Assembly (NCBI RefSeq): GCF_002288925.2
Contig: NW_022098001.1
Coordinates: forward strand, 1,149,205 to 1,213,204
Direction: 5' to 3'
DNA: 64,000 bases
Origin: Delphinapterus leucas
Taxonomy: Eukaryota; Chordata; Mammalia; Artiodactyla; Monodontidae
Positions within the stretch are counted from its first letter, which is position 1; each line of letters begins with the position of its first letter. Made by a program: the position numbers and the translations under genes. The notes below the pieces were generated by a model. It did no database searches. It had not been told where the DNA came from and saw nothing but the letters and a program-made list of their open reading frames with translations. Shown in pieces: positions 1 to 12,119 of the stretch.

Positions 1-840
1 CAAGTTTTGGCTCCTGTTTTTTTTTTTTTAATGTCACTTGATGTGTTTTAGTTCTCAAGGTATCACTTCAACCTGTGTTGAATCCTGGGCTAAAAGTACT
101 TGTTTACTTACCCAAAGACTTTGTTTTACAAAGATAGCAGCCAGCTAAGCTCCCCGATCCACCCGGTGTCCATGAGTCATTCTAACAAAGCAGGAAAGCC
201 TGTTGACCTATTTGCCAAGTGTCTGCTCTGGAGCCAGTTGCAGTGACAGATTTTTGAGATGCAAGAACTCCTCTGGTAGGGATTTAACTAGTGGTTTCCA
301 CTGCATTCCTAATAAGACTCTGGAATGATGATTCATAAGAATTGAATCATTATAGAAAATTAAAGAAAGGAGTGGTACAGGCCATCTGTCCCTCAGCAAA
401 TGTTCTCACTTTGGTGATAACAAACATTGATCCCAGGTCTGACAGCAGTATGAAGGCAAGTATGCCAACTTTTCAAACTGATGTGAAATTAGAAACCAAA
501 GTCAGTTCGCAATCATCAAACACCAAATATAATGGGATGAGTAGGAAATGTTGCTTTTAATAAACAGGAGAATTCAACATTGCCATAAGCACTTTAAGTT
601 GTTTGAAGAGAAGCTTTTGGCAATTGTATTCCCTAATTTCCTCTAAGAATTGTATTGAAAATCACATTTAAAAAAAACTATTATGTATTGACACTATTAT
701 TCTTTTTTCACCCAGAGGGAAGTAATATGCTAAATGACAGCATTCTCTGACTAGCACTGCCAAGCTGGTTTTACCCATTCTGAACTCCACAATCTTAATT
801 GCAATAGGAATCCTAAAAAGATTCTTTAACTTGGTATATT
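1..840. other. Unassigned AT-rich DNA
   Basis: I recognise no gene or repeat. There is a short T-run near 20-31. The small open frames here carry no recognisable domain. Confidence 0.5.
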
Positions 841-843
841 TAT

Positions 844-1328
844 TGTTGTATTAGGATACTAATTACTAATTAATTATCACAAACTTGGTGGCTTAAAACA
901 ATATAAACTTACATTAACAGCTCTGGGGGTCAGAAGTCCCAAATGGGTCTCACTGGGCTAAAATCAAGATGTAGAGGAAGATTTGTTTCCTTTACCCTTC
1001 CAGCCTGTTGAGTCTGCCTGCTTTCCTTGACTCAGACCGTCTCATCTTTAGAGCCAGCAATGGTGGTGCAGATTTTCTCATGCTGCCTTACTCTGACACT
1101 GAGTCTTCTTCTGCCTCCCTCTTCCACTTTTTGGTACCCTTTGGATTACACTGGGTCCACCCAGATAATCCAGGATAATCTCCCTATCTTAAAGTCAGCT
1201 GATTAAATAACCTTGTTTCCATCTGCAGCCATAATGTCTTTGCCTTGTACTGTAACATATTCACAGGTTCTGGAGATTAAGATGTGGACATCTTTGGAGG
1301 TGGGAGGGGTGCTAATCTACTGCCTACA
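844..1328 (-). mobile_element. Solo LTR, ERVL-MaLR (MLT1-like), reverse orientation
   Basis: The segment starts TG and ends CA. It carries the reverse-complement landmarks of MaLR LTRs in order: acaaacttggtggcttaaaa near 890, agctctgggggtcagaagtc near 920, a gggtccacccagataatcc-type stretch near 1154, and ttcacaggttctggagatta near 1260. It is highly diverged and no internal retroviral sequence is attached, so it is read as an old solo LTR. The exact MLT1 or MST subfamily is not determined. Confidence 0.65.
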
Positions 1329-1403
1329 GCTGTCTACAGTCTCCTACCTAGAGATATAGATTTTTACATCAATATTTTTATTTTATTATTTATTTTTGTT
1401 ATC

Positions 1404-1436
1404 TACACACACACACACACACATATATATGTATAT
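1404..1436. repeat. (CA)n/(TA)n microsatellite
   Basis: About nine CA units run directly into TATATATGTATATA. This is a simple-sequence tract and likely length-variable. Confidence 0.9.
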
Positions 1437-2220
1437 AAAGCAATCTCTATCTTAAATCCTGTTTGAATGAGGCAATGTATAAACAAAATAATAAAAATGT
1501 AAAACTGGTAAAAATATTTCCTATAATTATGATAAAAACTCATATATAAAATGCTCATACACATGGATAATAAAAACCTAAAGATCACCCTCAAATAAAC
1601 AGGAAGATAGCGGATTAAGCACATTTTGAAACAATTTCTGGAAAACAGAAATTGGAAGTGGGTTGATGATGAAACAGCTAGAGAAGATAATTGTAATACA
1701 CCATGAGCACCCTGCTGAAGATATAGGAGCCAGTTTACCAAAAGAGAACCCCAGGCTGTGGGATCAGATTGGGCAGGCTGGGCAGGTGGGACAGTGAATG
1801 AGACAAATCTGAGGGATTAATTACATGTCCCTATATGGGTCAACCGTACCTGTAGGTGTCCCTATTCTCTATCCCGCTCATGGAGCAGAAGCTGATGGTA
1901 TTTTCCAAGGCAAACCATTTGTTGCCTTATTTTAAGAAGGAAGAAAAAAAGACTGATTATCTAGAGACAACTAAGACTTCTGGTGAAGATTTTGGAGCTT
2001 GCAAGAAAAATATTTCTCATTCTAGAAATTGGGCAGATTTGTAGCCTAACAACTGGTTTTCAGATGGCTCACAATCAGGTGTATCATACTAACTGACATA
2101 CCCTGAATTTCCTCACTTGAGTTCCAGTCAAAACCTGGAAGACCTGGTCAGAAAAGGGAACAAAGACGCCCAATATAGAACATCCACAGTAGCAATCTGC
2201 CTATCTGTTTTAAAGAAAAA
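1437..2220. other. Unassigned AT-rich DNA
   Basis: No recognisable gene or repeat. The 112-codon minus-strand frame over 1403-1741 starts inside the microsatellite and has no domain. Confidence 0.45.
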
Positions 2221-2229
2221 TGGACAACT

Positions 2230-2830
2230 TGCAGTGGCAAAAGTTGTGGCGAGAATCCATGGAACGATTATAGGAAAAAAATTTCCAGAACCGAAGAAGA
2301 GTCTTCAGGCCAAAGGACCCACCTGTATCCAGGAAAATAAGTGAAGAAAGACCCACACCTAGAGCGTATCATGAACTTTCAGAATACCAAGATTAAATGA
2401 TGATCCTAAAAACTTCAACGACAAAAACCCACATCGCTTACAAGGAATTAAAAGTCATACAGATACTTCCTCCCCGCCCCCGACTATACTAGAGAATAGA
2501 AAATAATGGCAAAACATCAAAAATTCTGTCATAAGGTTATTTTCAATCTAGAAATTTGTATCCAACAAATTATCAATTCAGTGTGAGGGCTGAATATACA
2601 TATACTTTCTTGCATGTAAGTTCTCAGAAAGTTGAATATTTGCTTAGTACAAATGTAGTCCCACAAGATGAGAGAATAAACCAAGAGAGGGAAGCATATG
2701 AAATACTGAAAACAGTGGGCCCAACAAATAAAGCAATAAGAAGGGTGTCATGAGGTCAGTGTCCCGCCGAGTAAGAGCAAATAGTCCATTTAGGGAAAAA
2801 AAGACAGAGGGCACTGAGAGAAAGAGCTTC
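2230..2830 (+). repeat. Ancient dispersed multi-copy element, name not known
   Basis: The order of motifs matches a mammalian dispersed sequence I recall but cannot name: catgaactttcagaatacca near 2370, a gatcctaaaaacttc-type stretch near 2403, ttttcaatctagaaatttgt near 2541, tcaattcagtgtgagggctg near 2574, a gcatgtaagttctcaga stretch near 2612, and gagagaataaaccaagagag near 2670. The reading frames are broken. It could be an old retrocopy family or a transposon remnant, and the boundaries are approximate. Confidence 0.4.
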
Positions 2831-3210
2831 CTAAAATATAATCAGTTTGAACTTAGAAAAGGCTCAGAGTCACAGTATGCTAAATACAAATAATGCAAGA
2901 GAAAAACTTACGAATAGAATTCCTGAGCAAAATAAAAATTTGGAGAAGAAAGTCAAGGTTCATATGTGATGGTAAGTGATACATGGTAGGAAGTTAAGCA
3001 TGTTAACTTTAATTTTCTCTTCAAGTGGCTTAGGTCAAGCTATTGTATTCATGATGGAGGAAACACAATCCAAACACATTACTTGAGTTTTTAATGACAA
3101 TGTTTGTATAGAAATGTTGTTTATTGGGTCTCAATTTTTAGAGTCAATCTAAAGACAAAGAAGGCTTGACTGTGGTTGCCAGATACACGTAAATATTAAC
3201 AACCTTGTTA
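2831..3210. other. Unassigned DNA
   Basis: Nothing recognisable between the dispersed element and the target-site duplication of the next SINE. Confidence 0.45.
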
Positions 3211-3225
3211 AAGTGTAGCTGAAAG

Positions 3226-3449
3226 GGCTTCCCTGAAAGGGAAGCGCCTGAAAGGGCGCAGTGGTTGAGAGTCCGCCTGCCGATGCAGGGGACACGGGTT
3301 CGTGCCCTGGTCCGGGAAGATCCCACATGCCATGGAGCGGCTGGGCCCGTGGGCTATGGTCGCTGAGCCTGCGCGTCCGGAGCCTGTGCTCCGCGATGGG
3401 AGAGGCCACAACAGTGAGAGGCCCGCGTACCGCAAAAAAAAAAAAAAAA
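3226..3449 (+). mobile_element. CHR-family SINE, short subtype, with rearranged 5' end
   Basis: tRNA-derived SINE with B-box gggttcgtgccc near 3296, the body reading aagatcccacatgcc onward, tail gcgtaccgc and about 16 A. It is flanked by a perfect 15-bp target-site duplication, aagtgtagctgaaag, at 3211-3225 and 3448-3462. The first 35 bases are abnormal: the usual ccctggtggcgcag is replaced by ccct followed by about 20 extra bases that contain two more copies of ctgaaaggg. The body is otherwise close to the other short copies. Confidence 0.93.
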
Positions 3450-3649
3450 GTGTAGCTGAAAGAGGGTGGGATAGAGAAAGAGGGAGGAAAAAGTTGAGAA
3501 ATGGCTGAGCAGGGCATGGTGCTAATCTCCTTATCTCACAAAGCAGGGAGTCCATAAGAGATAATGTCAAAAGTATCTGGAGTGTCTATTTTAAATTATC
3601 AAGGTAACCAACAGAACAATCAAAAAATAATTGAAGCATGAATATCATA

Positions 3650-4092
3650 CTTTAGGAGGAAGAATGTAATGGATGCTGTGGTGCCCTACCCAAATCCCTG
3701 TAGCCTACCCTGGAGGCCCCCACAGCCAGGTCCTGCACACACTGACCTGGTGGCCTCCTATGTCTCTTTCTCTCTGCTGGGATGGGATTGGCCTGCAAAC
3801 TGGACAGGCCAGAAGTGCAGGGAAGATGGCACAGGAATAACCCTCAACCAATGAGGATGAGAATCTGTTTTCAATGACACACCTTCGAGTGCTCCATTTT
3901 TAGAGGGTCCCCTGAGATACTGAGCCCAGTTGCCCAGGTAACTCATTAATCCACCTTTCATTGTTTTTTCTCCCTTCTGGGTTACACTTCTCACTCCTTC
4001 ACTGTGCTTCCCAGAATTGCCTTCCCAAATAAACTACTTGTACATAAATTCTTGTCTCAGGGTCTGTTTTTAGTGGGAACAAAACTAAACTC
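3650..4092 (+). mobile_element. Probable solo LTR (ERVL-like), diverged
   Basis: The right end looks like an LTR R region: an AATAAA signal at about 4027 followed by cttgtctcagggtctgtttt and gggaacaaaactaa, a common ending of mammalian ERVL-type LTRs. The left limit is uncertain. The 61-codon frame at 3669 is not considered a gene. Confidence 0.4.
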
Positions 4093-4233
4093 TAAAATGT
4101 GATTCAAATCCTTTTTTTCATACTCAGGAGCTGATATATATTTTCTACAAGAAATGGCAGTTTGAGCATATTATACAGTTATGGTGAAAACCACCAGAAC
4201 AAATTCAAACAGTAACATTAAAAGAGTTTTTCT

Positions 4234-4635
4234 AGAACTTCCCTGGTGGCGCAGTGGTTAGGAATCCCCCTGCCAATGCAGGAGACATGGGTTTGAGCCC
4301 TGGTCCAGGAAGATCCCACATGCCGTGGAGCAACTAAGCCCATGTGCTACAACTACTGAAGCCTGTGCTCTAGAGCCCACAAGCCACAACTACTGAAGCC
4401 TGCGTTCTAGAGGCCGTGAGCCACAACTACTGAGCCCGTGTGCCACAACTACTGAAGCCCGCGCACCTAGAGCCCGTGCTCTGCAACAAGAGAAGCCACC
4501 GCAATGAGAAGCCTGAACACTGCAACGAAGAGTAGCCCCTGGTTGCCGCAACTAGAGAAAGCCCATGTGTAGCAACGAAGACCCAACGCAGCCAAAAATA
4601 AATAAATAAATAATAAATAAAATTTTTTTAAAGAC
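4234..4635 (+). mobile_element. CHR-family SINE, long subtype
   Basis: tRNA-like head (acttccctggtggcgcag, then gggtttgagccc as B-box), followed by a run of imperfect units built on 'ccacaactactgaagcc', then agccaaaaataaataaataa. The target-site duplication gagtttttct is at 4224-4233 and 4636-4645. It is about 400 bp long. The internal units repeat the 'acaactactga' theme four times. Confidence 0.92.
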
Positions 4636-4689
4636 GAGTTTTTCTCTGATGGACGGAGAGGTGGGATGGGAGACTCTGCTTTTTATTAT

Positions 4690-5345
4690 GTAAGTGGCAA
4701 AGGACATGAACAGACCATTTACAAAAGAAGAAAAAGCTAAAACGTGTATAAAAATTTCTCAGCTTCCCTAGTTAATCAAAGAAATATAATGATGAATTAT
4801 TTTTCATTTATCAATTAGAAAATCTTTAAACACTTGGTAACCAAGTTTACACAGGCAACAAGGGTGAAGCGAAAGGAACACATTTTTTATACAAGATGAA
4901 GTGAAACAAACACAAGGTAACAGGGATGAAGTGAAACAAGCACTTTTCATACACTGCCAGAGAGATTTTAAACTTACACAATCTTCCTGAGAAAGCAACT
5001 GAGTGATTTGGTTAAGAGCTTTAATATTTTTCATAGCCTCTAAGTCTGTAATTTCATTTCTTGGGAACAATTCCAGAAGATGAATAAAAAATACAAACAG
5101 TCATGCATAAAGATGAACTGTCATTTACAGTAGTGAAAACTAAAGTTACCTAAATACTCAAAATTTAGGGGAATTATAAGTAAATTATCATATATTTATA
5201 TAATAAAATACCAAGAAGACATTAAATTTGGTTTTGAAGAGTTTTTACTCACATAGGAAAATACATCTGGTCTCAAGTGAGGTGAAGAAGGTAGAATATA
5301 AAATTAGATGTACTGATAATTTATCTCAAATATCTAAAACTGTAT
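4690..5345 (+). mobile_element. Ancient L1 ORF2/3' remnant (L1ME-like)
   Basis: Collinear with the end of old L1 elements: ggacatgaacagaccattta near 4700, then atttcttgggaacaattcca near 5055 (from the '..P.IPLLG' part of ORF2), then ggggaattataagtaaatta near 5169. It is heavily decayed with no open frame. A local imperfect duplication (gatgaagtgaaacaa-type unit) lies at about 4855-4950. Confidence 0.55.
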
Positions 5346-6377
5346 CTACTTTTTACAAAGAAAAAATGTTATGTAACATGGTAAAACTCGAGCTGGAATC
5401 AGACTTTAAAAGAGGACTTTATGAGGAAATTATCTTAAGACATTTGGGGTTGAACTGAAATATCAAGATGTGTAGGTAACAGATAATGGTTAGTAAATTT
5501 CTACATATGAGAAAAACGGACTAAAAATTTTTTTTGTATTGCTGAGAAGAGGCCAAGAGAGAATGAGGCCCTGAGGTATATGACATGGCTGTGCCTCAGG
5601 ACAGTCTCCACCAAACCTTTGGTACAGTTTCCTAAACTCACACAATATGATTTTTGTGAAGGCCGTCACATTGTGTGATTTGTTCACGGTGTGGTACAGG
5701 TAATACGCAAGGATGCTAGGTCCCAGTCACTGGTGTGGTGGGGATGATGTAAACTTCCCAGGAATAAGCTAATGTCTTTGGAAGGGTCATGCGCAGCTGT
5801 GGTTTCCACAGATGATGGGTTTGGAAGGGGGTTTAGGAAATTTCACTTATATGGGAATCACCAGACTTACACCTGCATTACAAACCATAACAAGCAAGGA
5901 CTTTGGTTGTAAGCGACAGAAGCACTTGTTGGAAGGGTCTGAGCTACAGGAACCAGGGCCTGTCTGCGCCTTGGAGTTTGAACTAGAACTTAAACACCAT
6001 TTACATACACACCCTCTTGGTCCTCTCTCCTCCTCAGCGTATTAGCTTCATTCTCCTCTGGCTCATTGGATTTCTCCATTTGCTGTAATGTGATTGGCAA
6101 CGGTTTTACATCCTAACAGCTTCGTGATTAGCTTACATTGGAAGAATCCCAGCAATGGCCTCAGATGGGCTTGACTTGGTTCGTGTGCCCATCTCTTTGC
6201 AATCATTGTGGCTAAAAGAGCAAGTTTCTCCAATGGCTCAGCTGTGGAGTGGGAATTAGGCCTGATGCTAGATTACAGGAGGTCAAACAAAGCCCACGGG
6301 AGAATTCTGAACCCAGTTTTGTCTTCACAACCCAAACAAGCAAGCAATAAAAAATCCAAGGTTAACACAAAGAGCAC
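5346..6377. other. Unassigned; possible old repeat at 5870-6290
   Basis: The stretch around 6040-6210 (tccattggctcat-type and cgtgtgcccatctctttgca motifs) resembles a dispersed mammalian repeat with a 'cacgtgcccatc' motif, but I cannot name it. The rest shows nothing. The small frames at 5812 and 6208 have no domain. Confidence 0.3.
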
Positions 6378-6395
6378 AAAAAAATTGTAAATCAG

Positions 6396-6613
6396 GGCTT
6401 CCCTGGTGGCGCAGTGGTTGACAGTTCACCTGCCGATGCAGGGGACACGGGTTCGTGCCCCAGTCCGGGAAGCTCCCACATGCCGCAGAGCGGCTGGGCC
6501 TGTGAGCCATGGCCGCTGAGCCTGTGCGTCCGGAGCCTGTGCTCCGCAACGGGAGAGGCCACAACAGTGAGAGGCCCGCGTACCGCAAAAAAAAAAAAAA
6601 AAAAAAAAAAAAA
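6396..6613 (+). mobile_element. CHR-family SINE, short subtype
   Basis: Full-length head ggcttccctggtggcgcag, B-box gggttcgtgcccc, tail gcgtaccgc plus about 27 A. The target-site duplication aaattgtaaatcag is at 6382-6395 and 6611-6624. Its long uninterrupted A-tail and near-consensus body suggest it is one of the youngest insertions in the window. Confidence 0.95.
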
Positions 6614-6624
6614 TTGTAAATCAG

Positions 6625-6903
6625 GAATTTAAAGAACTTTCATTTGGCTCCAGGAAAGAGAGTTGAAACTATGGACTGAGACCTATTAACCCATCGGGTT
6701 ACGGAGATCAGGATACGTGAACACCTGTTCTACAAGCATCCAAGAAGAGTTGCCCACATTACTTAACCTTATAAACCCATACAAGGTAACTTTCTAACAT
6801 AGACTGACAACCAGAGGATCATGCAATACACATTAATCAGTACATAGGAAATCTGCTAAACAAACAACAAACCCAATAAACTTCCCTAGCAATTCCATTA
6901 TTC
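6625..6903. other. Unassigned DNA
   Basis: No gene or repeat recognised. Confidence 0.45.
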
Positions 6904-6997
6904 TTTTTTTGTTAGTTTCTGCTTTATAACAAAGTGAATCAGTTATACATATATATATCCCCATATCTCTTCCCTCTTGTGTCTCCCTCCCTCCCCC
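6904..6997 (-). mobile_element. L1 3'UTR scrap, reverse
   Basis: Reverse complement of the L1 3'UTR shared with the copies at 12-13 kb and 27 kb: gttagtttctgctttataac, then aaagtgaatcagttatacat, ending in the tccctccctcccc stretch. Only about 95 bp remain. Confidence 0.75.
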
Positions 6998-7559
6998 GCT
7001 CCGCCTTTATCTCCCTGTAAGACAGCTCACCTTCCCTCCTCTCTCCCTTACCTCTTGTCATCCTCCATAGAAACCCCTTCTCCTGTGCCCCCTCCACTTG
7101 TCTTCAGGTTCTGCTCTCTGCTGGTAGCAGCTTATCACATAAACTCATCTGTGTTAATGTGTTAACATCACCCAGGTAACAGAACCTACTGTTGACTACC
7201 AGGGATAAATCTCCCTGTATCTAAACTCTGTCCTCCTGGGCTGAATTAGTTTCCTCTAAAAGCCAATGTATTTTTCATTAAAATGCTTGCAAACTCTTCA
7301 GGTTATTAGGTTTAGGGCAGCCCCATTAAGCAGAACAATAATGATTTATGTAAGAAGTCAGGCCAGGACCTTTGTTTTTTTCAATAAGAAGGTTCATGGT
7401 CTACAGCTGCTCTTTTGGGCACTGTAGTCTTGCATTACAGGAGTGTTTCTGTGCGGCTTAAATCATTTCCCTATTTTGTTTTCCAGGAGGATATCAGTCT
7501 TCCTTGGAATTGTTCAATATTTACAGCCTGGGAAGTCCAGCTACGATGTTCAACCCTCT
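6998..7559. other. Unassigned DNA
   Basis: Pyrimidine-rich at 7000-7100, otherwise without recognised features. Confidence 0.45.
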
Positions 7560-7740
7560 GCTGAGAGAGCAGCGGGGGCTTTAGATCAGGACGGACTTTG
7601 GTAAAACCTCCAGGTTTGCCCCTGATGGGCCTTATGACTTTGGGCAAGTCACTTAATGAGTTAAGTTTCCTCGACTGTAAAAGTGGGTAATAATACCTTA
7701 CTGAGAGTGTTGTCCAGATTAAATAAATACTGAGTGAACT
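7560..7740 (+). mobile_element. MIR SINE fragment
   Basis: MIR core and 3' landmarks: gactttgggcaagtcactta, cctcgactgtaaaagtgggtaataata and the gattaaataaata stretch. This is an old mammal-wide tRNA-derived SINE. Confidence 0.7.
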
Positions 7741-9083
<1,343 letters not shown>

Positions 9084-9922
9084 ACTGTGTGGGCTTCATC
9101 CACTACTATTACTCTGATGTGGAGGTTGAAGAACTAACAGTTTTTGTTTCCCTACGTGACCGCAGCAAGAGGTGATATATAATCAAATAGCATGCAATTT
9201 CCCCTTTGGCTGATGATCTACCTTCACTTTGCTGGCAGGTGCATCATAGCAATGGGACATGTGGACAAAGAATGTCATCTGCCATTTCAGTAAGCAAAGA
9301 ATGCTGACCCTAAAGCCATCAGCCATTGCAGCCTTGGGACAGCCTTCCCCTTGCGCCACGGGGAATTCAGGATGGAGAAAAACAGGATACCGGTCCTAGT
9401 TAAGGTGCATATCAAAGGAATAATTTCAAAAAGCCCCAACTCTTGCATTTTCCCATACACAGAAAAACACTAAAATCATTAACTTGAAATGTCTAGTTTT
9501 TCTGTGATTAGCAGTAATTTTTGATGTTCAACTACATGTTTGTTTGTTTTTTCAAGCAAAAGCTCCTGTGTATTCCGGGTTTTCTCTTGCCTCTTTGGAA
9601 CAGTCCCTCAGAGCTACCTGAAAGGCTGTATTCTGGGCCGTAGTCCTCAGTAAGTCCACCAAATAAAACACTTATTCTCAACTTTTAGGCTGTGGGGTTT
9701 TTTTCAGTTGACAGACAGGAACCTATCCGAATGCGTCATTAGCATCTCCACAAAGCCCTGCTTCACTTGTTCTCAGTTAACTGCTTCAATAGCCACCTAA
9801 GCTCCTGGGACAGCTACCTCAGAGTCACGGTGGACCCTTCTCATTGTGTTACTCCTACATCCGACTCACTTTGAAAGCATCTTTACAAACGCGTTACAGT
9901 TCCCCAGCCACGATCTCAGACC
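9084..9922. other. Unassigned DNA
   Basis: No recognised gene or repeat. The frame at 9844-10050 overlaps the MER5A-like element and is not considered coding. Confidence 0.45.
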
Positions 9923-10123
9923 AGGGGTGTCTCAGTCTCAGCACTACTGAAATTTTGGACTGGGTAATTCTTCCTTGTGGCAGCTTTCTTGTGCATTGTA
10001 GGACGTTTAGCAGCAACCCTGGCGTAGTGCCAGGAACACTCCCCAAGTAATGTAATACAAAACATCTCCAGATACAGCCAAATGTCTTCTTGGGGGACAC
10101 AACTGCCCCCAGCTAAGAATCAG
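9923..10123 (-). mobile_element. MER5A-like hAT-Charlie MITE, reverse
   Basis: Reverse complement of the MER5A layout: a caggggtgtctcagtctcag end, actactgaaattttggactg, gtgcattgtaggacgtttag, atctccagatacagccaaat and a gctaagaatcag end. An 8-bp target-site duplication typical of hAT elements is discernible with two transitions: tctcagac at 9915-9922 and tcttaggc at 10124-10131. Confidence 0.85.
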
Positions 10124-10204
10124 TCTTAGGCTAGAATCTGGAGACTATTGAGAGAGCCTTTTATCTGAAACCTCTTTTATCTCCCTGTTGTTTGTAGACT
10201 GAGT

Positions 10205-10545
10205 TTAATCTCTAATACAGCATATGAGGGTCTTGACAGCACATAAAACCTTTTGAAAACTAGCCTCCAACCTCTCTGCACCATTTCAGGCAACCTATGC
10301 TCTGATCATATTGAAAACAACTCTGTGGATACTCCATACCCCTTCTAGGCCTCAGCACTTTGGCAGAGGTGGTTCCTTCAGTCAGGATGCTTAGTGGCAA
10401 ACTCATGCTCATCCCTAAATGCTTGGGTGAAATGTACCTTTGTTACCATTTCCTGATGTCTTTAGGCATAATTACTAACCGTCCCTATTAGCTGAGCTCT
10501 ATAATTATTCTTAAATGACCCCATCTCCTGGTGACACCTGATGAG
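10205..10545 (+). mobile_element. L2 LINE 3' fragment, diverged
   Basis: Order of motifs as in L2 3' regions: ctgcaccatttcaggcaacc, ctcagcactttggcagaggt, gcttgggtgaaatgtacctt. No open frame. Boundaries are approximate. Confidence 0.45.
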
Positions 10546-11754
10546 CCACAAGCTGGTTTAAAACCTGAGATTCTTCCCTCATAGTTTTGAACTTGGGAAC
10601 AGAACACATCAATGTCTTTCTGGTGGCTGAAGCTGGACACTATAAAACTTGGAAGTTTTTGTTAGAAAAAACAAGGAGAGAAAAAAAAATGACATTGATA
10701 TGTAGGAAAGAGAGAAAATATCGGGTCCTAAAGAAATTCAAGACCCGGGTTCTAATATTCATGAAACCCAATGTGTTGGTGAGATTCCAACATTCTTATC
10801 ATACATCCTCCTTTTTGCTTTCGTTAGCCTGAGTTCAGCTGCTGGCACCTGAGAGCAAGTGTCCTACATATGGCCTCAGCAGGGCCACTCCCTGACAGAA
10901 GAAAAAAAAGAGGAGGCCATTAGTTACTGGTCTCAAAACAAACAAGATCAGAATTTAAGACAGTGACTAAATAAGGTCCTTTCCTTGTCTCACCACGCAT
11001 ATTCAGGCATAGGAGAAAATTTGGAATTTTACTTCAAACACTCACTCTTATTAAACCAGGAGACTTAAAAAAAATTTTTTTTTTTGCAAATTCTCCACTA
11101 TTTAACCTATGAAGTCTCAAGTCAATTGTAAAGCATTTTGTGAAAATTTAAACATTTATCATGACTGGTTTCTAGCTTCTATCTTACCCTCACTCTCCAC
11201 CCTTTTCTAAATATATAAATCTGGCTTATTTCCCCACGTTGTAACAAAGATGTTTGAACAAAGAACAAGAACATATATTTTCTAACCTCTTCCCACTTTC
11301 GCCAATGGTTTGGCAATTATAAAATATTTTAATTACTTGTGTTTTGGTAAGAATAAAAGGATGTATGTCAAGATGAATATATTTCCAATTTAAAAAACAA
11401 ACTAAAGAAATAGGACATGTGCCCCAAACAATTAAAACCAGTAAAACATAATACAGTGTACCCCTTGACACTGATCTGTGGGTTGCCAAGTGAGACGCTG
11501 CCTTAAAAAGCAATTTTGCAGGTACTTAACCCATCTGCAGTTGGCTCTTGATAGGCCTTTTCTTTATTGCCCAGATAGCAGGGACGGCATATTTCTTAGT
11601 TTTTATTCTCCAAGCCGAGTACGGGGCCTGTCTATTCATAGATGTTCAATACATGTCTGCTGAAGGATGAAAAACATCCCCGGCTTCTGCCAGCTATGTG
11701 GCTTGGTCTATGCCAAGGTTATAGTCATTATCACTCTATTAGCCAAACGCCAGT
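10546..11754. other. Unassigned DNA
   Basis: No gene or repeat recognised in about 1.2 kb. A poly(A)/poly(T) junction lies at 11068-11086. Short frames at 10587, 11226 and 11478 have no domain. Confidence 0.45.
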
Positions 11755-12119
11755 TCAGAAAACAGAAACTGTGTTCGATATTTCAAACAGAGGGGATTTA
11801 ATACAACTAGGGGATTCTGACGTAAGCCAGAGGTAATGTCCCCGGGAAGAAGCCCTTCCACCATTGCCTCCTGGAGCCAGGGAAAAAATGGGTCCAGTGG
11901 GAGTTAGCTTGCAGCTCAGAGCAGAGACCAAGAGGAGCTGATCAGACCTTTGAAGAGGGGCACCACCAGTGTGGCAGCCACTAGTAACTCTGAGGGGCCA
12001 CGACAGGGTTGACTCTGGTAGTGCCAAAGGAAGCCAGAAACGAGAGCAACTGCTACCACTGAAGAAATGCCGAAGGAAATAGGAACAAAGCACAGAAGTC
12101 CTGCTCTATTTGTTCCTCC
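11755..12119. other. Unassigned, possibly LTR-like
   Basis: The stretch beginning 'cagaaactgtgttcgatatt' and 'gaggggatttaatacaac' has the flavour of an old mammalian LTR or transposon, but I cannot name it. The overlapping minus-strand frames (11755-12137) have no recognisable domain. Confidence 0.2.

Noticed and set aside
3149..3570. Several 60-122 codon frames across a SINE
   Set aside because: They are translations of the CHR SINE on both strands. The same peptides recur at 6.4, 19.8, 41.3 and 44.3 kb.
6396..6470. tRNA gene
   Set aside because: The A- and B-box text belongs to the tRNA-derived head of a SINE. The acceptor stem and cloverleaf are not intact and a SINE body follows.
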